In this document: positions 1-7,980 of the stretch, one piece after another
Layout: every line of letters begins with the position of its first letter
Numbering within the stretch: the stretch's first letter is position 1
NCBI GenBank assembly: GCA_015490055.1
Contig: WFYP01000133.1
Location: forward strand, 1 to 12,980
DNA: 12,980 bases
Source: Nitratifractor sp.
GTDB taxonomy: Bacteria > Campylobacterota > Campylobacteria > Campylobacterales > Sulfurovaceae
Direction: 5' to 3'
The notes under the pieces: model-generated
Database searches by the model: none
What the model was told of the DNA's origin: nothing
What the model saw: the letters and a program-made list of their open reading frames with translations, nothing else
Program-made: the position numbers and the translations under genes

Positions 1-310
1 ATATAGTACCATTAACTGTGTAAATTTTACTGTTGTCTTTATCTACCTCTTTAAATCCAGCATCTTGCAGAAGTTCATTTACTCTATCAAAATATTTAGC
101 CAAGACAAACATTGCAGTTGGATATTTTCTAAACTTTAATATATTCAAAGTCTCTTCTATTATTTTATCATTATAAGTTGGATACTTATCTACATGAATG
201 GCATCTTTAATATATGGGTAAACTCTCTCTATGTGTCCTCTTATAACTAAATCTTTATATAACGAGGCTCCTATAAAAATTATATAATTTGGTTTTTGCA
301 ATTTAGACAT
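1..310 (-). CDS. Hypothetical protein, 3' end outside the window
   Basis: An open frame reads on the minus strand from an ATG at 308-310 and is still open at base 1, giving at least 103 residues. A good Shine-Dalgarno (AGGAG) lies about 7 nt before the ATG. The protein begins MSKLQKPNYIIFIGASLYKD and continues as a soluble, mixed alpha/beta-looking sequence rich in Lys, Tyr and Ile, with a hydrophobic strand (residues 9-15) near the start. There is no signal peptide or membrane span. I do not recognise the family. It is divergent from ileS, with about 127 bp between the two starts, and a minus-strand TATAAT at 353-358 could be its promoter. The strong ribosome binding site and the uninterrupted frame make it a convincing gene despite the missing end. 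Confidence 0.75.
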   Translation of the reverse strand, partial: MSKLQKPNYIIFIGASLYKDLVIRGHIERVYPYIKDAIHVDKYPTYNDKIIEETLNILKFRKYPTAMFVLAKYFDRVNELLQDAGFKEVDKDNSKIYTVNGTI

Positions 311-352
311 TTTAAACTCCTAAAGCTACTACTCTTTTTGCATTTGGCATCT

Positions 353-358
353 ATTATA
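353..358 (-). promoter_or_regulatory. Candidate -10 box of the divergent hypothetical gene
   Basis: The plus strand reads ATTATA, which is TATAAT on the minus strand, 43 bp before the start codon at 310. No convincing -35 box is visible, which is usual for sigma-70 promoters in Campylobacterota. Confidence 0.4.
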
Positions 359-382
359 ACGAAATTGTAATAGAGTTTTAGT

Positions 383-388
383 TATAAT
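383..388 (+). promoter_or_regulatory. Candidate -10 box for the ileS gene train
   Basis: GTTATAAT ends at 388, about 50 bp before the ileS start, in an AT-rich stretch with no clear -35 box. It is the only good -10 upstream of the ileS-gatA-guaB-fabH-magIII series. All the gaps inside that series are short or negative, so it may drive the whole unit. Confidence 0.5.
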
Positions 389-437
389 CTGCCAAATTTT
401 TAAAGATTTATATAAATTCTTTTAAGGAAAAGCCAAA

Positions 438-3197
438 ATGGATTATAAAGATACACTTCTATTGCCAAAAACATCATTTCCGATGAGAGGCAATTTGCCT
501 AACAATGAGCCTAAGAGATACGCTAAGTGGTTTGAGAATCAAGCAGCATATAATAAAATGAAGAAAAAGAGAGAGGGTAGAGATATGTTTACCCTTCATG
601 ATGGTCCTCCATACGCTAATGGAGTTTTGCATATTGGGCATGTACTAAATAAAACTTTAAAAGATATGATTGTTAAGTATAACTACTTTCAGGGTAAAGC
701 TGTTCGTTTTACTCCGGGTTGGGATTGCCACGGTTTACCGATTGAGCAGAAGGTAGAAGAGAAGATTGGAAAAGAGAAGAAAGAGGCAATAGGTGTAACA
801 AAATTTAGAGACCTTTGTCGTCAGCACGCTGCAAAGCATGTTGAGCTTCAGAAAGAGGGCTTTAAATCTATGGGTGTAATTGCAGATTGGGACGACCCAT
901 ATTTAACTATGGATTTTAAATTCGAAGCAAATATCTATAGAGCACTTTGCCAAGTTGCAAATCGTGGGCTTTTAGTGGAGAGAAGCAAACCAATTTTCTG
1001 GTCGTGGGCAGCAGAGACTGCCTTAGCAGATGCAGAGATTGAGTATAAAGATAAAGAGGATTACTCTCTGTATGTTGCATTTGAATTAAGCGACGAAGCT
1101 AAGGAAAAACTAGGAATTGATGAAAAAGCAGCAGTTGTTATTTGGACTACCACGCCTTGGACATTGCCAGCAAATGTTGGTATTGCTTTGCATCCAGAAG
1201 AGACATATGTACTTACTAAAGATGGCTTTATAGTTGCACAAAGTAGGGTAGAAGCTTTAGTAAACGAGGGTGTTTTAAATAGTGGAGATATTGTTAAAGA
1301 GATTCCATCAACTGAATTAGAGCACTTAAAAGCTATCAATCCACTAAATGGTAGAGAATCTTATATAATTCTTGGCGACTTTGTAGAGCTAGACTCTGCA
1401 ACTGGTGCCGTACACTCTGCTCCTGGGCATGGAGAGGTGGATTATTTTGCATCTTTAAAGTATAACTTGCCAGTAATTATGCCAGTTGATGATAAGGGTT
1501 GTTACGACGAAAGCGTAGTAGGGCTAGGGCTTTTACCAAATGCACAAGAGTTTGTTGGAGAGCATGTATTTAGAGCGAACGAAAAGATAGTAGAGCTTTT
1601 AGGCGATAGTGTACTTAGCGTAGATAAGTTTACTCACTCATATCCATTTTGTTGGAGAACAAAAAAGCCGGTAATTTATAGAGCTACAAAGCAGTTCTTT
1701 ATTGCAGTTGATCAAAAGATGGATGGTAGCGAAAACACTCTAAGAGAGAGTGCCTTAAAATCTATAAACGATGTTAAATTCTACCCAGAGTGGGGAGTAA
1801 ACAGATTTAAACCTATGATAGAGGGCAGACCAGATTGGTGTATCTCTCGACAAAGAAGTTGGGGTGTGCCAATAGCATTCTTTAGAGTTAAAGCTACTAA
1901 AGAGCTTATTTTAGACGAGAAAGTATTAAACTTTGTGGCAATGATATTTGAACACAAAGGTTGTGATGCTTGGTACGATATGCCAATAGAGGAGCTTCTA
2001 TACCCTGGCAGTGGCTACAAAGCAGACGAATTAGAGAAAGTTACAGATGTACTAGATGTTTGGTTCGATAGTGGCTCTACTTGGTTTAGTGTGCTCAAAT
2101 CTAGAAATTACGATGCAGGGGAGTACCCAGCAGACCTTTATTTAGAGGGAACAGACCAACATAGAGGATGGTTCCAGAGTTCAATGCTTGTTAGTTGTGC
2201 AATTAATGAGCATGCACCTTATAAAGGGCTTTTAACTCACGGCTTTACAGTTGATGAGAAGGGCGAGAAGATGAGCAAATCTAAGGGTAATGTTGTTGCA
2301 CCTGAGCAAGTTACTAAAGAGTTTGGTTCTGAAATCTTGCGTTTGTGGGTTGCACTTAGCGATTATCAAAGCGACTTAAAGATTAGTAAAGGCATCTTGC
2401 AACAGACTGCCGAGCAGTATAGAAAAATTAGAAATAGCTTTAGATTCTTGCTATCTAACTTAAGCGGTTTAGAAGACCTTTTAGAGGTAGAGAAGTTTGG
2501 TCAGATAGATAGATGGATTTTAGCAAAAGCGAAAGAGGTGTTCGATAACTTTAATAACGAAATGGCAAATTACGAATTTGCAAGAGCATTTAGTTTGCTA
2601 AACAACTTCTTAACAAACGAGCTAAGCGGTATCTATATGGATTTGTGTAAAGATAGACTATACTGCGATGCTAAAGAGTCTAATACAAGAAGAGCAGCAC
2701 AGAGTACAATGTATATGATTGCAAAATCTATGTTAGCTTTAGTAGCACCTGTACTTACATATACAGCAGATGAGGTTATAGAGCACGCTCCAGAAATCTT
2801 TAAAAGAGATTTAGAAGATGTATTTGATTTAGAGTATAAACCACTTCCAGAGGTAGAGAATAGCTTAAATAGCGAGCTGTTAATTAAAGCAAGAGAGAGC
2901 TTCTTTGAAGGAATTGATAAGCTTAAAAAAGATAAAGTAATCAAGACAACACTAGAGCTTGCTATTGTTGGCGATAGTGCTAAATTTGGCATAGATAGTG
3001 CTAAAGATTTAGAAGATTGGTTTGGTGTTAGTGAGTTTATTAACTCTAGCGATGCCGAAGCTTTAGCTAGCTTTAGTGTAGATGGCGTTGAGTATAAAAT
3101 TACAAAAGCAAGTGGTGCTAAGTGTCCTAGATGTTGGAGATTTACAAGCGAAGCAGAAGATAAGCTTTGTAGTAGATGTAGCGAGGTTTTAGCATAG
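438..3197 (+). CDS. ileS: Isoleucyl-tRNA synthetase
   Basis: This cytoplasmic class I aminoacyl-tRNA synthetase attaches isoleucine to tRNA-Ile, using ATP. The 919-residue length fits bacterial IleRS. The HIGH nucleotide-binding motif is at residues 65-68 within the segment PPYANGVLHIGH, and KMSKS is at 611-615. The CP1 editing domain is marked by WTTTPWTLPAN from residue 236; it hydrolyses mischarged valyl-tRNA. The C-terminal zinc knuckle is intact, with Cys896, Cys899, Cys911 and Cys914 in two CxxC pairs, the arrangement of E. coli-type IleRS. The ATG at 438 follows AAGGA at a suitable distance and gives the usual N-terminus. It is the first gene of a tightly packed plus-strand series, and its TAG stop overlaps the GTG of the next small gene by one base. 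Confidence 0.97.
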   Translation: MDYKDTLLLPKTSFPMRGNLPNNEPKRYAKWFENQAAYNKMKKKREGRDMFTLHDGPPYANGVLHIGHVLNKTLKDMIVKYNYFQGKAVRFTPGWDCHGLPIEQKVEEKIGKEKKEAIGVTKFRDLCRQHAAKHVELQKEGFKSMGVIADWDDPYLTMDFKFEANIYRALCQVANRGLLVERSKPIFWSWAAETALADAEIEYKDKEDYSLYVAFELSDEAKEKLGIDEKAAVVIWTTTPWTLPANVGIALHPEETYVLTKDGFIVAQSRVEALVNEGVLNSGDIVKEIPSTELEHLKAINPLNGRESYIILGDFVELDSATGAVHSAPGHGEVDYFASLKYNLPVIMPVDDKGCYDESVVGLGLLPNAQEFVGEHVFRANEKIVELLGDSVLSVDKFTHSYPFCWRTKKPVIYRATKQFFIAVDQKMDGSENTLRESALKSINDVKFYPEWGVNRFKPMIEGRPDWCISRQRSWGVPIAFFRVKATKELILDEKVLNFVAMIFEHKGCDAWYDMPIEELLYPGSGYKADELEKVTDVLDVWFDSGSTWFSVLKSRNYDAGEYPADLYLEGTDQHRGWFQSSMLVSCAINEHAPYKGLLTHGFTVDEKGEKMSKSKGNVVAPEQVTKEFGSEILRLWVALSDYQSDLKISKGILQQTAEQYRKIRNSFRFLLSNLSGLEDLLEVEKFGQIDRWILAKAKEVFDNFNNEMANYEFARAFSLLNNFLTNELSGIYMDLCKDRLYCDAKESNTRRAAQSTMYMIAKSMLALVAPVLTYTADEVIEHAPEIFKRDLEDVFDLEYKPLPEVENSLNSELLIKARESFFEGIDKLKKDKVIKTTLELAIVGDSAKFGIDSAKDLEDWFGVSEFINSSDAEALASFSVDGVEYKITKASGAKCPRCWRFTSEAEDKLCSRCSEVLA

Positions 3198-3331
3198 TGG
3201 ATTTAACTAAACCTGTAACAAATGAGGTGATTTTTGCTGCAATCACACTAATTTTTGTTTTTGTTGCTATTGGTTTAGCAGTTGTTAGGTATTATAAAAA
3301 AAGAGAAAGCAGGAGTAGCAATGAAGCTTAG
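3197..3331 (+). CDS. Small single-span membrane protein between ileS and gatA
   Basis: This short frame codes for 44 residues. It starts at a GTG that shares one base with the ileS stop (TAGTG) and ends at a TAG inside gatA, overlapping it by 11 bp. It begins MDLTKPVTNEVIFAAITLIF. A hydrophobic stretch at about residues 11-31 is one transmembrane helix, followed by a basic tail (RYYKKRESRSSNEA), so the positive-inside rule predicts N-out/C-in. No ribosome binding site is seen other than the end of ileS, which suggests translational coupling. I recall a small membrane protein at the same place in Campylobacter jejuni (Cj1060c, from memory). The function is unknown. The double overlap and the membrane-protein composition support a real gene. 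The main alternative is that the stretch is merely the leader of gatA. Confidence 0.7.
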   Translation: MDLTKPVTNEVIFAAITLIFVFVAIGLAVVRYYKKRESRSSNEA

Positions 3332-4664
3332 AGAAGCACTTACAAAATCTGATGATGAGTTAGCTACATTAAGAGATGAAATTTTAGAAAAAGCAAAACA
3401 GAGCGACTTAAACGCTTATGTTGGCTTTGAGAGTTGCGGTAGCGGTGTTCCAATACTGCTAAAAGATAACATTCAAGTAAAAGATTGGAGCGTAACAAGT
3501 GGCTCTAAAATTTTGCAAGGTTATATTGCACCATACAATGCAACAGTTGTAGAGAAGTTGTTAGCTAGCGGTTTAGCACCAACAGGTCGTGCAAATATGG
3601 ACGAATTTGCAATGGGCTCTACTACAGAGAGCAGTTTTTACGGTGCTACAAAAAATCCACACGACACAAGCCGAGTTCCTGGTGGTAGTAGTGGTGGAAG
3701 TGCAGCAGCAGTTGCTGGTGGTATTGCCATTGCAGCACTTGGAAGCGACACAGGTGGAAGTATTAGACAACCAGCAGCATATTGTGGTGTTGTAGGTTTT
3801 AAACCAACTTATGGCAAAGTAAGCCGTTACGGTTTGGCTGCATATGCTAGTAGTTTAGATCAAATTGGACCAATTACACAAGATGTAGAAGATGCAGCTG
3901 TGCTTTACGACATAATCGCAGGGCACGATAGCAAAGATTCTACATCGGCTGAGGTAGAGCATATTAGCATTGCTAAAAATTTAGATGCAGATAAAAAATA
4001 TACAATAGCAGTGATAGATAACTACATAAAAGAGGCTAGCGAAGATGTGCAGAAGGCTTACGAAGTAGCTATAAAAGCACTAGAAGATGCTGGGCACACT
4101 ATTGTGCATAAAGAGTTAGCCAATACTAAATATGATATTGCAACTTACTATATAATAGCAACTGCCGAAGCTGCTACAAACTTGGCAAGATTTGATGGTG
4201 TAAGATATGGCAGAAGAGCTGATGATGTTAAAAATACAGCAGACCTTTTCTTTAAAACAAGAAGCGAAGGTTTTGGCGAAGAGGTAAAAAGAAGAATTCT
4301 GCTTGGTAACTTTGTATTATCGTCTGGATACTATGATGCTTATTATCTAAAAGCACAAAAGGTTCGCCACCTTATACGAGACGAATTTAACAAAATATTT
4401 GACGAAGCAGACTTAATACTATCGCCAATAGCACCATCAGTTGCACCAAAACTTGGCTCTATGGAAGACCCATTAGAGATGTATAAAAGCGATATGTACA
4501 CAATAGCAATAAACTTAGTAGGCTTGCCAGCACTTAGCTTGCCAATTATGAAAAATAGCGAAAACTTGCCTGTTGGCTTACAACTTATTGGTAAGGCATT
4601 CAGTGAACAACCAATATTTAACGCAGCTCTTAGCTTAGAGAGAGCCGTAAACTACACCAATTAA
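3321..4664 (+). CDS. gatA: Asp-tRNA(Asn)/Glu-tRNA(Gln) amidotransferase subunit A
   Basis: GatA is the glutaminase/amidase subunit of GatCAB. It releases ammonia from glutamine, which GatB uses to turn Glu-tRNA(Gln) or Asp-tRNA(Asn) into the correct amide. The amidase-signature triad is complete: Lys48 (in LLKDNI), cis-Ser123 (in GGSSGGSAAA) and nucleophile Ser147 (in GSDTGGS). The spacing matches characterised GatA proteins. I choose the ATG at 3321 (447 residues) over a TTG at 3282. AGGAG lies at 3311-3315 at a good distance, the family normally begins near this MKLREAL-type sequence, and the longer form would overlap the small membrane gene almost entirely in another frame. GatB and GatC are not in this window. 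Next comes guaB, only 9 bp away. Confidence 0.96.
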   Translation: MKLREALTKSDDELATLRDEILEKAKQSDLNAYVGFESCGSGVPILLKDNIQVKDWSVTSGSKILQGYIAPYNATVVEKLLASGLAPTGRANMDEFAMGSTTESSFYGATKNPHDTSRVPGGSSGGSAAAVAGGIAIAALGSDTGGSIRQPAAYCGVVGFKPTYGKVSRYGLAAYASSLDQIGPITQDVEDAAVLYDIIAGHDSKDSTSAEVEHISIAKNLDADKKYTIAVIDNYIKEASEDVQKAYEVAIKALEDAGHTIVHKELANTKYDIATYYIIATAEAATNLARFDGVRYGRRADDVKNTADLFFKTRSEGFGEEVKRRILLGNFVLSSGYYDAYYLKAQKVRHLIRDEFNKIFDEADLILSPIAPSVAPKLGSMEDPLEMYKSDMYTIAINLVGLPALSLPIMKNSENLPVGLQLIGKAFSEQPIFNAALSLERAVNYTN

Positions 4665-4673
4665 AGGAAAGCA

Positions 4674-6122
4674 ATGAAGATAAAAATGCGTGCACTAACT
4701 TTTGAAGATGTTTTATTAGTTCCACAACACTCAACTGTACTTCCAAAAGAGGTAAATTTGCAGAGTAAAGTAACAAAGAGAGTATCGGTAAATATTCCAA
4801 TTATTTCAGCTGCTATGGATACTGTTACAGAGCACAGAGCTGCTATTGCAATGGCAAGAGAGGGTGGTGTAGGAATTATTCATAAAAATATGGATATAGC
4901 TACACAAGCTTTAATGGTTAAAAAGGTTAAAAAGAGCGAAAGTGGTATTATTATCGACCCCATTTTTATAGCTCCAGATGCTACAGTTGCAGAGGCAGAC
5001 GCACTAATGGGCGAGTATAAAATATCTGGTGTGCCTGTTGTAGATGCAGATATGAAGTTAATTGGTATTATAACAAACAGAGATATGCGTTTTATTACAG
5101 ATATGGCTTCTATTAAGGTAGAAGATGTAATGACTCACCAGCCACTAATTACTGCAAAAGAGGGCATTACACTAGAAGAGGCTGCAGAGGTTCTTCAGAA
5201 AAGCAAAGTAGAGAAGTTGCCAATAGTTGATGATAACAATGTACTAAAAGGGCTTGTTACAATCAAAGATATTCTAAAAAAAGAGCAATATCCAAATGCA
5301 AACAAAGATGAGTATGGACGCTTAAGGGTTGGTGCAGCTATTGGAGTAGGGCAGTTAGATAGAGCCGAAGCACTTGTAGAGGCTGGTGTAGATGTAATCG
5401 TGCTAGACTCAGCACATGGACATTCGCAAGGTATTATCGACACACTTAAAGAGATTAAGTCTAAGTTAGATGTAGATGTAATTGCAGGAAATATAGCAAC
5501 AGGTGCTGCAGCAAAAGATTTAATAGAAGCTGGTGCAGACGCTGTTAAAGTTGGTATAGGACCTGGAAGTATCTGTACAACAAGAATTGTTGCAGGTGTT
5601 GGTGTACCGCAAATTTCTGCAATTGATGATGTTGCAAAAGTGGCAAAAGAGTACGGCGTGCCAGTAATTGCAGATGGTGGTATTAGATACTCAGGAGATA
5701 TTGCAAAAGCTTTAGCTGTAGGTGCTAGCTGTGTAATGCTTGGAAGTGCCTTAGCGGGAACTTACGAAGCACCGGGTGAGACTATTATTTATAATGGTAG
5801 ACAATTCAAAGAGTACCGTGGAATGGGTAGTATTGGTGCTATGAATAAAGGTAGTACAGATAGATATTTCCAAGAGGGAACAGCTGCAGATAAGCTAGTG
5901 CCAGAGGGAATTGAAGGTCGTGTACCTTACCGTGGTAGAATAGGTCAAGTACTTCACCAAATGATTGGTGGGCTTCGCTCTTCTATGGGATATTGTGGTT
6001 CTAAAGATATACCAACATTCTGGGAGAAGTATGAGTTTGTAGAGATAACAAGTGCCGGCTTAAAAGAGAGCCATGTACACGATGTAACAATTACAAAAGA
6101 GAGTCCAAATTACCACTCGTAA
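4674..6122 (+). CDS. guaB: Inosine-5'-monophosphate dehydrogenase
   Basis: IMPDH oxidises IMP to XMP with NAD+, the committed step of guanine nucleotide synthesis in the cytoplasm. The 482-residue protein has the typical layout. The TIM barrel starts with RALTFEDVLLVPQ and is interrupted by two CBS domains (roughly residues 95-143 and 155-203). It then resumes with the catalytic loop GIGPGSICTTR, in which Cys301 forms the covalent IMP intermediate. The phosphate-binding DGGIRYSGD segment and the mobile flap (YRGMGS and GRVPYRG) follow. AAAGGA precedes the ATG. It lies 9 bp after gatA and 18 bp before fabH, so co-transcription is likely. No riboswitch or attenuator is visible in front of it. 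Confidence 0.97.
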   Translation: MKIKMRALTFEDVLLVPQHSTVLPKEVNLQSKVTKRVSVNIPIISAAMDTVTEHRAAIAMAREGGVGIIHKNMDIATQALMVKKVKKSESGIIIDPIFIAPDATVAEADALMGEYKISGVPVVDADMKLIGIITNRDMRFITDMASIKVEDVMTHQPLITAKEGITLEEAAEVLQKSKVEKLPIVDDNNVLKGLVTIKDILKKEQYPNANKDEYGRLRVGAAIGVGQLDRAEALVEAGVDVIVLDSAHGHSQGIIDTLKEIKSKLDVDVIAGNIATGAAAKDLIEAGADAVKVGIGPGSICTTRIVAGVGVPQISAIDDVAKVAKEYGVPVIADGGIRYSGDIAKALAVGASCVMLGSALAGTYEAPGETIIYNGRQFKEYRGMGSIGAMNKGSTDRYFQEGTAADKLVPEGIEGRVPYRGRIGQVLHQMIGGLRSSMGYCGSKDIPTFWEKYEFVEITSAGLKESHVHDVTITKESPNYHS

Positions 6123-6140
6123 TCTAGCTAAAGGAAGATA

Positions 6141-7145
6141 ATGGAAAAAGTTTACGCAGCATTTCGCTCGATTGGAGCATATGTTCCCCAGAAAATATTA
6201 ACAAATGCCGATTTTGAAAAGATGGTAGATACCAGTGATGAGTGGATTGTTAAACGAACAGGAATTAAAAAGCGACACATAGCAGCAGATGATGAATCTA
6301 CAAGCGATATGGCGGCAAAAGCAGCCAAAATTGCTATTGAGAGAGCTGGCTTAAGTGTGGAAGATATTGATTTAGTAGTTATGGCGACAGTTACGCCTGA
6401 TTACTTTAATATGCCATCTACTGCTTGTTTGGTTTCTGATAAGTTAGGTATTAAAAATGTTCAAGCTTTCGATTTAAGTGCGGCATGTAGTGGTTTTGTA
6501 TATGCTCTAACAGTTGCAAAAGCATTTATAGAATCTGGTATGAAAAAGAATGTTTTAGTTATAGGAGCCGAGAAATTCAGCTCTATAGTTGACTATACAG
6601 ATAGAACAACATCTATACTCTTTGGCGATGGTGCAGGTGCTGCTGTAATTAGTGCAACGACAAACAGAGACGAAGCTTTTGTAGATATTCACGCAAGTGC
6701 AGATGGTAGTTATTGGGATTTTTTAATTACACCATCTCCAGGCTCTGTTAATCCTGCAAGCCACACTGCAATAGATGAGGGCTTACAATTTGTTAAAATG
6801 AAGGGTAACGAAACTTTTAAATTGGCTGTAAAAACGCTTACAAAAGATGTAAAAGAGATATTAAAAAACAATAATATTGAAGCAGGTGAAATACCGCACT
6901 TTGTACCACACCAAGCAAATTATAGAATTATAAAAGCAGTTGGTGACTCTTTAGGAATGAGAGAAGACCAAGTTGTTTTAACTGTGCATAAGTATGGTAA
7001 CACATCTGCTGCATCTATTCCTATGGCAATTAATGACATTTACGAAGAGGGCAGATTGCAAAGTGGCGAGCTAATGTTGCTAGACACCTTTGGTGGTGGC
7101 TTAACTTGGGCTAGTGCACTTATCCCTTTTGCTCCAAATAAGTAA
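6141..7145 (+). CDS. fabH: 3-oxoacyl-[acyl-carrier-protein] synthase III (FabH)
   Basis: FabH condenses acetyl-CoA with malonyl-ACP to start type II fatty-acid synthesis. The 334-residue protein has the full Cys-His-Asn triad: Cys116 in LSAACSGF, His257 in VPHQAN and Asn287 in KYGNTSAAS. It also has the N-terminal VDTSDEWIVKRTGI signature and the closing GGGLTWASALI motif, which separate FabH from other thiolase-fold synthases. AAGGA lies before the ATG, in an 18-bp gap after guaB. Its stop overlaps the start of magIII by one base (TAATG). In many bacteria fabH follows plsX and rpmF. Here it follows guaB, so its expression may be tied to nucleotide and tRNA genes instead. Confidence 0.96.
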   Translation: MEKVYAAFRSIGAYVPQKILTNADFEKMVDTSDEWIVKRTGIKKRHIAADDESTSDMAAKAAKIAIERAGLSVEDIDLVVMATVTPDYFNMPSTACLVSDKLGIKNVQAFDLSAACSGFVYALTVAKAFIESGMKKNVLVIGAEKFSSIVDYTDRTTSILFGDGAGAAVISATTNRDEAFVDIHASADGSYWDFLITPSPGSVNPASHTAIDEGLQFVKMKGNETFKLAVKTLTKDVKEILKNNNIEAGEIPHFVPHQANYRIIKAVGDSLGMREDQVVLTVHKYGNTSAASIPMAINDIYEEGRLQSGELMLLDTFGGGLTWASALIPFAPNK

Positions 7146-7804
7146 TGCAAAGTGCCACCGAACTTTTTAAACTTTTAAAGCAAAACGGCTACGACAATAG
7201 TAGTCGTGACAGTTGGTGGTGGCCAAATAGTGGAACTTTCGAAGTAGCTATTGGTGCAATACTAACGCAAAATACTTCGTGGGGCAATGTAGAAAAAGCC
7301 TTAAAAAATTTAAAACAATCAAATACATTAAATCTAGAAAAAATAGTAACTACTCCCATTTTAACCCTACAAGAGCTTATACGACCAAGTGGATTTTACA
7401 AAGCCAAATCTAAAAACATTCAACAATTATCAAAAAATATATTAGAAGATTTCGAAACTTTCGAACAGTTTCAAGAGAGCACAAGTAGAGATTGGCTTTT
7501 AGCACAAAAAGGAGTAGGTCAAGAGAGTGCCGACGCCATACTAAACTACGCCTGCTACAAAGAAGCATTTGTAGTAGATAGCTACACCGCAAGACTACTA
7601 GAAGCTTTTGGCTATGAATTTACCAGTTACGAAGAACTACAAGAGTGGATAGTCGAAAGCTTTTATGAAGGCTACAAAGAGGTATATCCAAATTTAAACA
7701 GAGCCCAAGCCTATGCAAGAGCCCACGGAATGGTAGTTGAGTATTGCAAAGTTAATAAAAAGGGTAGGGTGGTTAGTGTAGAGGGGTTAGTTGTTAGTGG
7801 GTAG
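7145..7804 (+). CDS. magIII: MagIII-type 3-methyladenine DNA glycosylase (HhH-GPD family)
   Basis: This DNA repair enzyme removes alkylated bases such as 3-methyladenine by cutting the glycosidic bond. The 219-residue protein matches Helicobacter MagIII in its landmarks: the aromatic patch WWWPN (24-28), LTQNT (40-44), RPSGFYKAK (80-88), a helix-hairpin-helix at about 118-137 (WLLAQKGVGQESADAIL) and catalytic Asp145 in VVDSYTARL. It has only two cysteines (137, 201), so the [4Fe-4S] cluster of endonuclease III is absent, as in MagIII. It starts at an ATG that overlaps the fabH stop, with no clear ribosome binding site, so coupled translation is likely. The last dozen or so codons lie in G/T-rich 7-bp repeats, and the C-terminus VVSVEGLVVSG is probably repeat-derived, not ancestral. 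Confidence 0.88.
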   Translation: MQSATELFKLLKQNGYDNSSRDSWWWPNSGTFEVAIGAILTQNTSWGNVEKALKNLKQSNTLNLEKIVTTPILTLQELIRPSGFYKAKSKNIQQLSKNILEDFETFEQFQESTSRDWLLAQKGVGQESADAILNYACYKEAFVVDSYTARLLEAFGYEFTSYEELQEWIVESFYEGYKEVYPNLNRAQAYARAHGMVVEYCKVNKKGRVVSVEGLVVSG

Positions 7805-7805
7805 T
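7771..7805 (+). repeat. Phased 7-bp repeats forming the magIII 3' end
   Basis: Five consecutive 7-bp units with the approximate consensus GGTTAGT fill this interval: GGTTAGT at 7771 and 7785, TGTTAGT at 7792, GGGTAGT at 7799, and one diverged unit at 7778. They encode the last residues and the stop codon of magIII. The strand is strongly G/T-biased. Confidence 0.6.
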
Positions 7806-7820
7806 GTTTATAGTCAGTTT

Positions 7821-7862
7821 TTGGATTTAGGATTTAGGATGTTGGATGTTGGATTTGGGATG
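7821..7862 (+). repeat. Second array of six imperfect 7-bp repeats
   Basis: Six adjoining units of the form T(T/A/G)GGAT(T/G): TTGGATT at 7821, TAGGATT at 7828, TAGGATG at 7835, TTGGATG at 7842, TTGGATT at 7849 and TGGGATG at 7856. The array runs directly into the GTAG hairpin that follows. It is reminiscent of the short heptanucleotide tandem repeats described in cyanobacteria, but I infer no relationship. Confidence 0.75.
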
Positions 7863-7887
7863 TAGGGGCAGACCTATGTGTCTGCCC
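7862..7887 (+). repeat. REP-like palindrome with 5' GTAG tetranucleotide
   Basis: GTAG (7862-7865) is followed by the perfect 8-bp inverted repeat GGGCAGAC (7866-7873) / GTCTGCCC (7880-7887) around a 6-nt loop. A GTAG-type tetranucleotide at the foot of a GC-rich hairpin is the hallmark of REP sequences mobilised by TnpA-REP (RAYT) Y1 transposases. The GC-rich stem stands out against AT-rich surroundings. No T-run follows, so it is a poor terminator. No transposase gene is in this window. Confidence 0.6.
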
Positions 7888-7980
7888 GCAAGCCAATACA
7901 GCCAAGAAGCTATTAACTTTTAGCACGCACTGCCCTCACCGCACAAATAAAACTTATCCACACAATAAAAAGGAACAAAT

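Noticed and set aside
1061..1339. Antisense open frame inside ileS
   Set aside because: It lies fully inside a well-conserved gene, has no ribosome binding site, and its composition (Ser/Thr/Ala runs) mirrors the opposite strand. The same applies to antisense or out-of-frame stretches at 2633-2992, 3573-3795, 5195-5443, 7410-7592, 8172-8363 and 8483-8800.
3282..3320. TTG at 3282 as the start of gatA (13 extra residues)
   Set aside because: The ATG at 3321 has AGGAG at the right distance and gives the usual GatA N-terminus; the extension lies over the small membrane gene.
7954..7962. Consensus DnaA box TTATCCACA, and TTATACACA at 10423-10431
   Set aside because: Only two single boxes 2.5 kb apart, with no cluster, AT-rich unwinding array or dnaA/dnaN nearby. 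Chance occurrence is plausible, so I do not call an origin.
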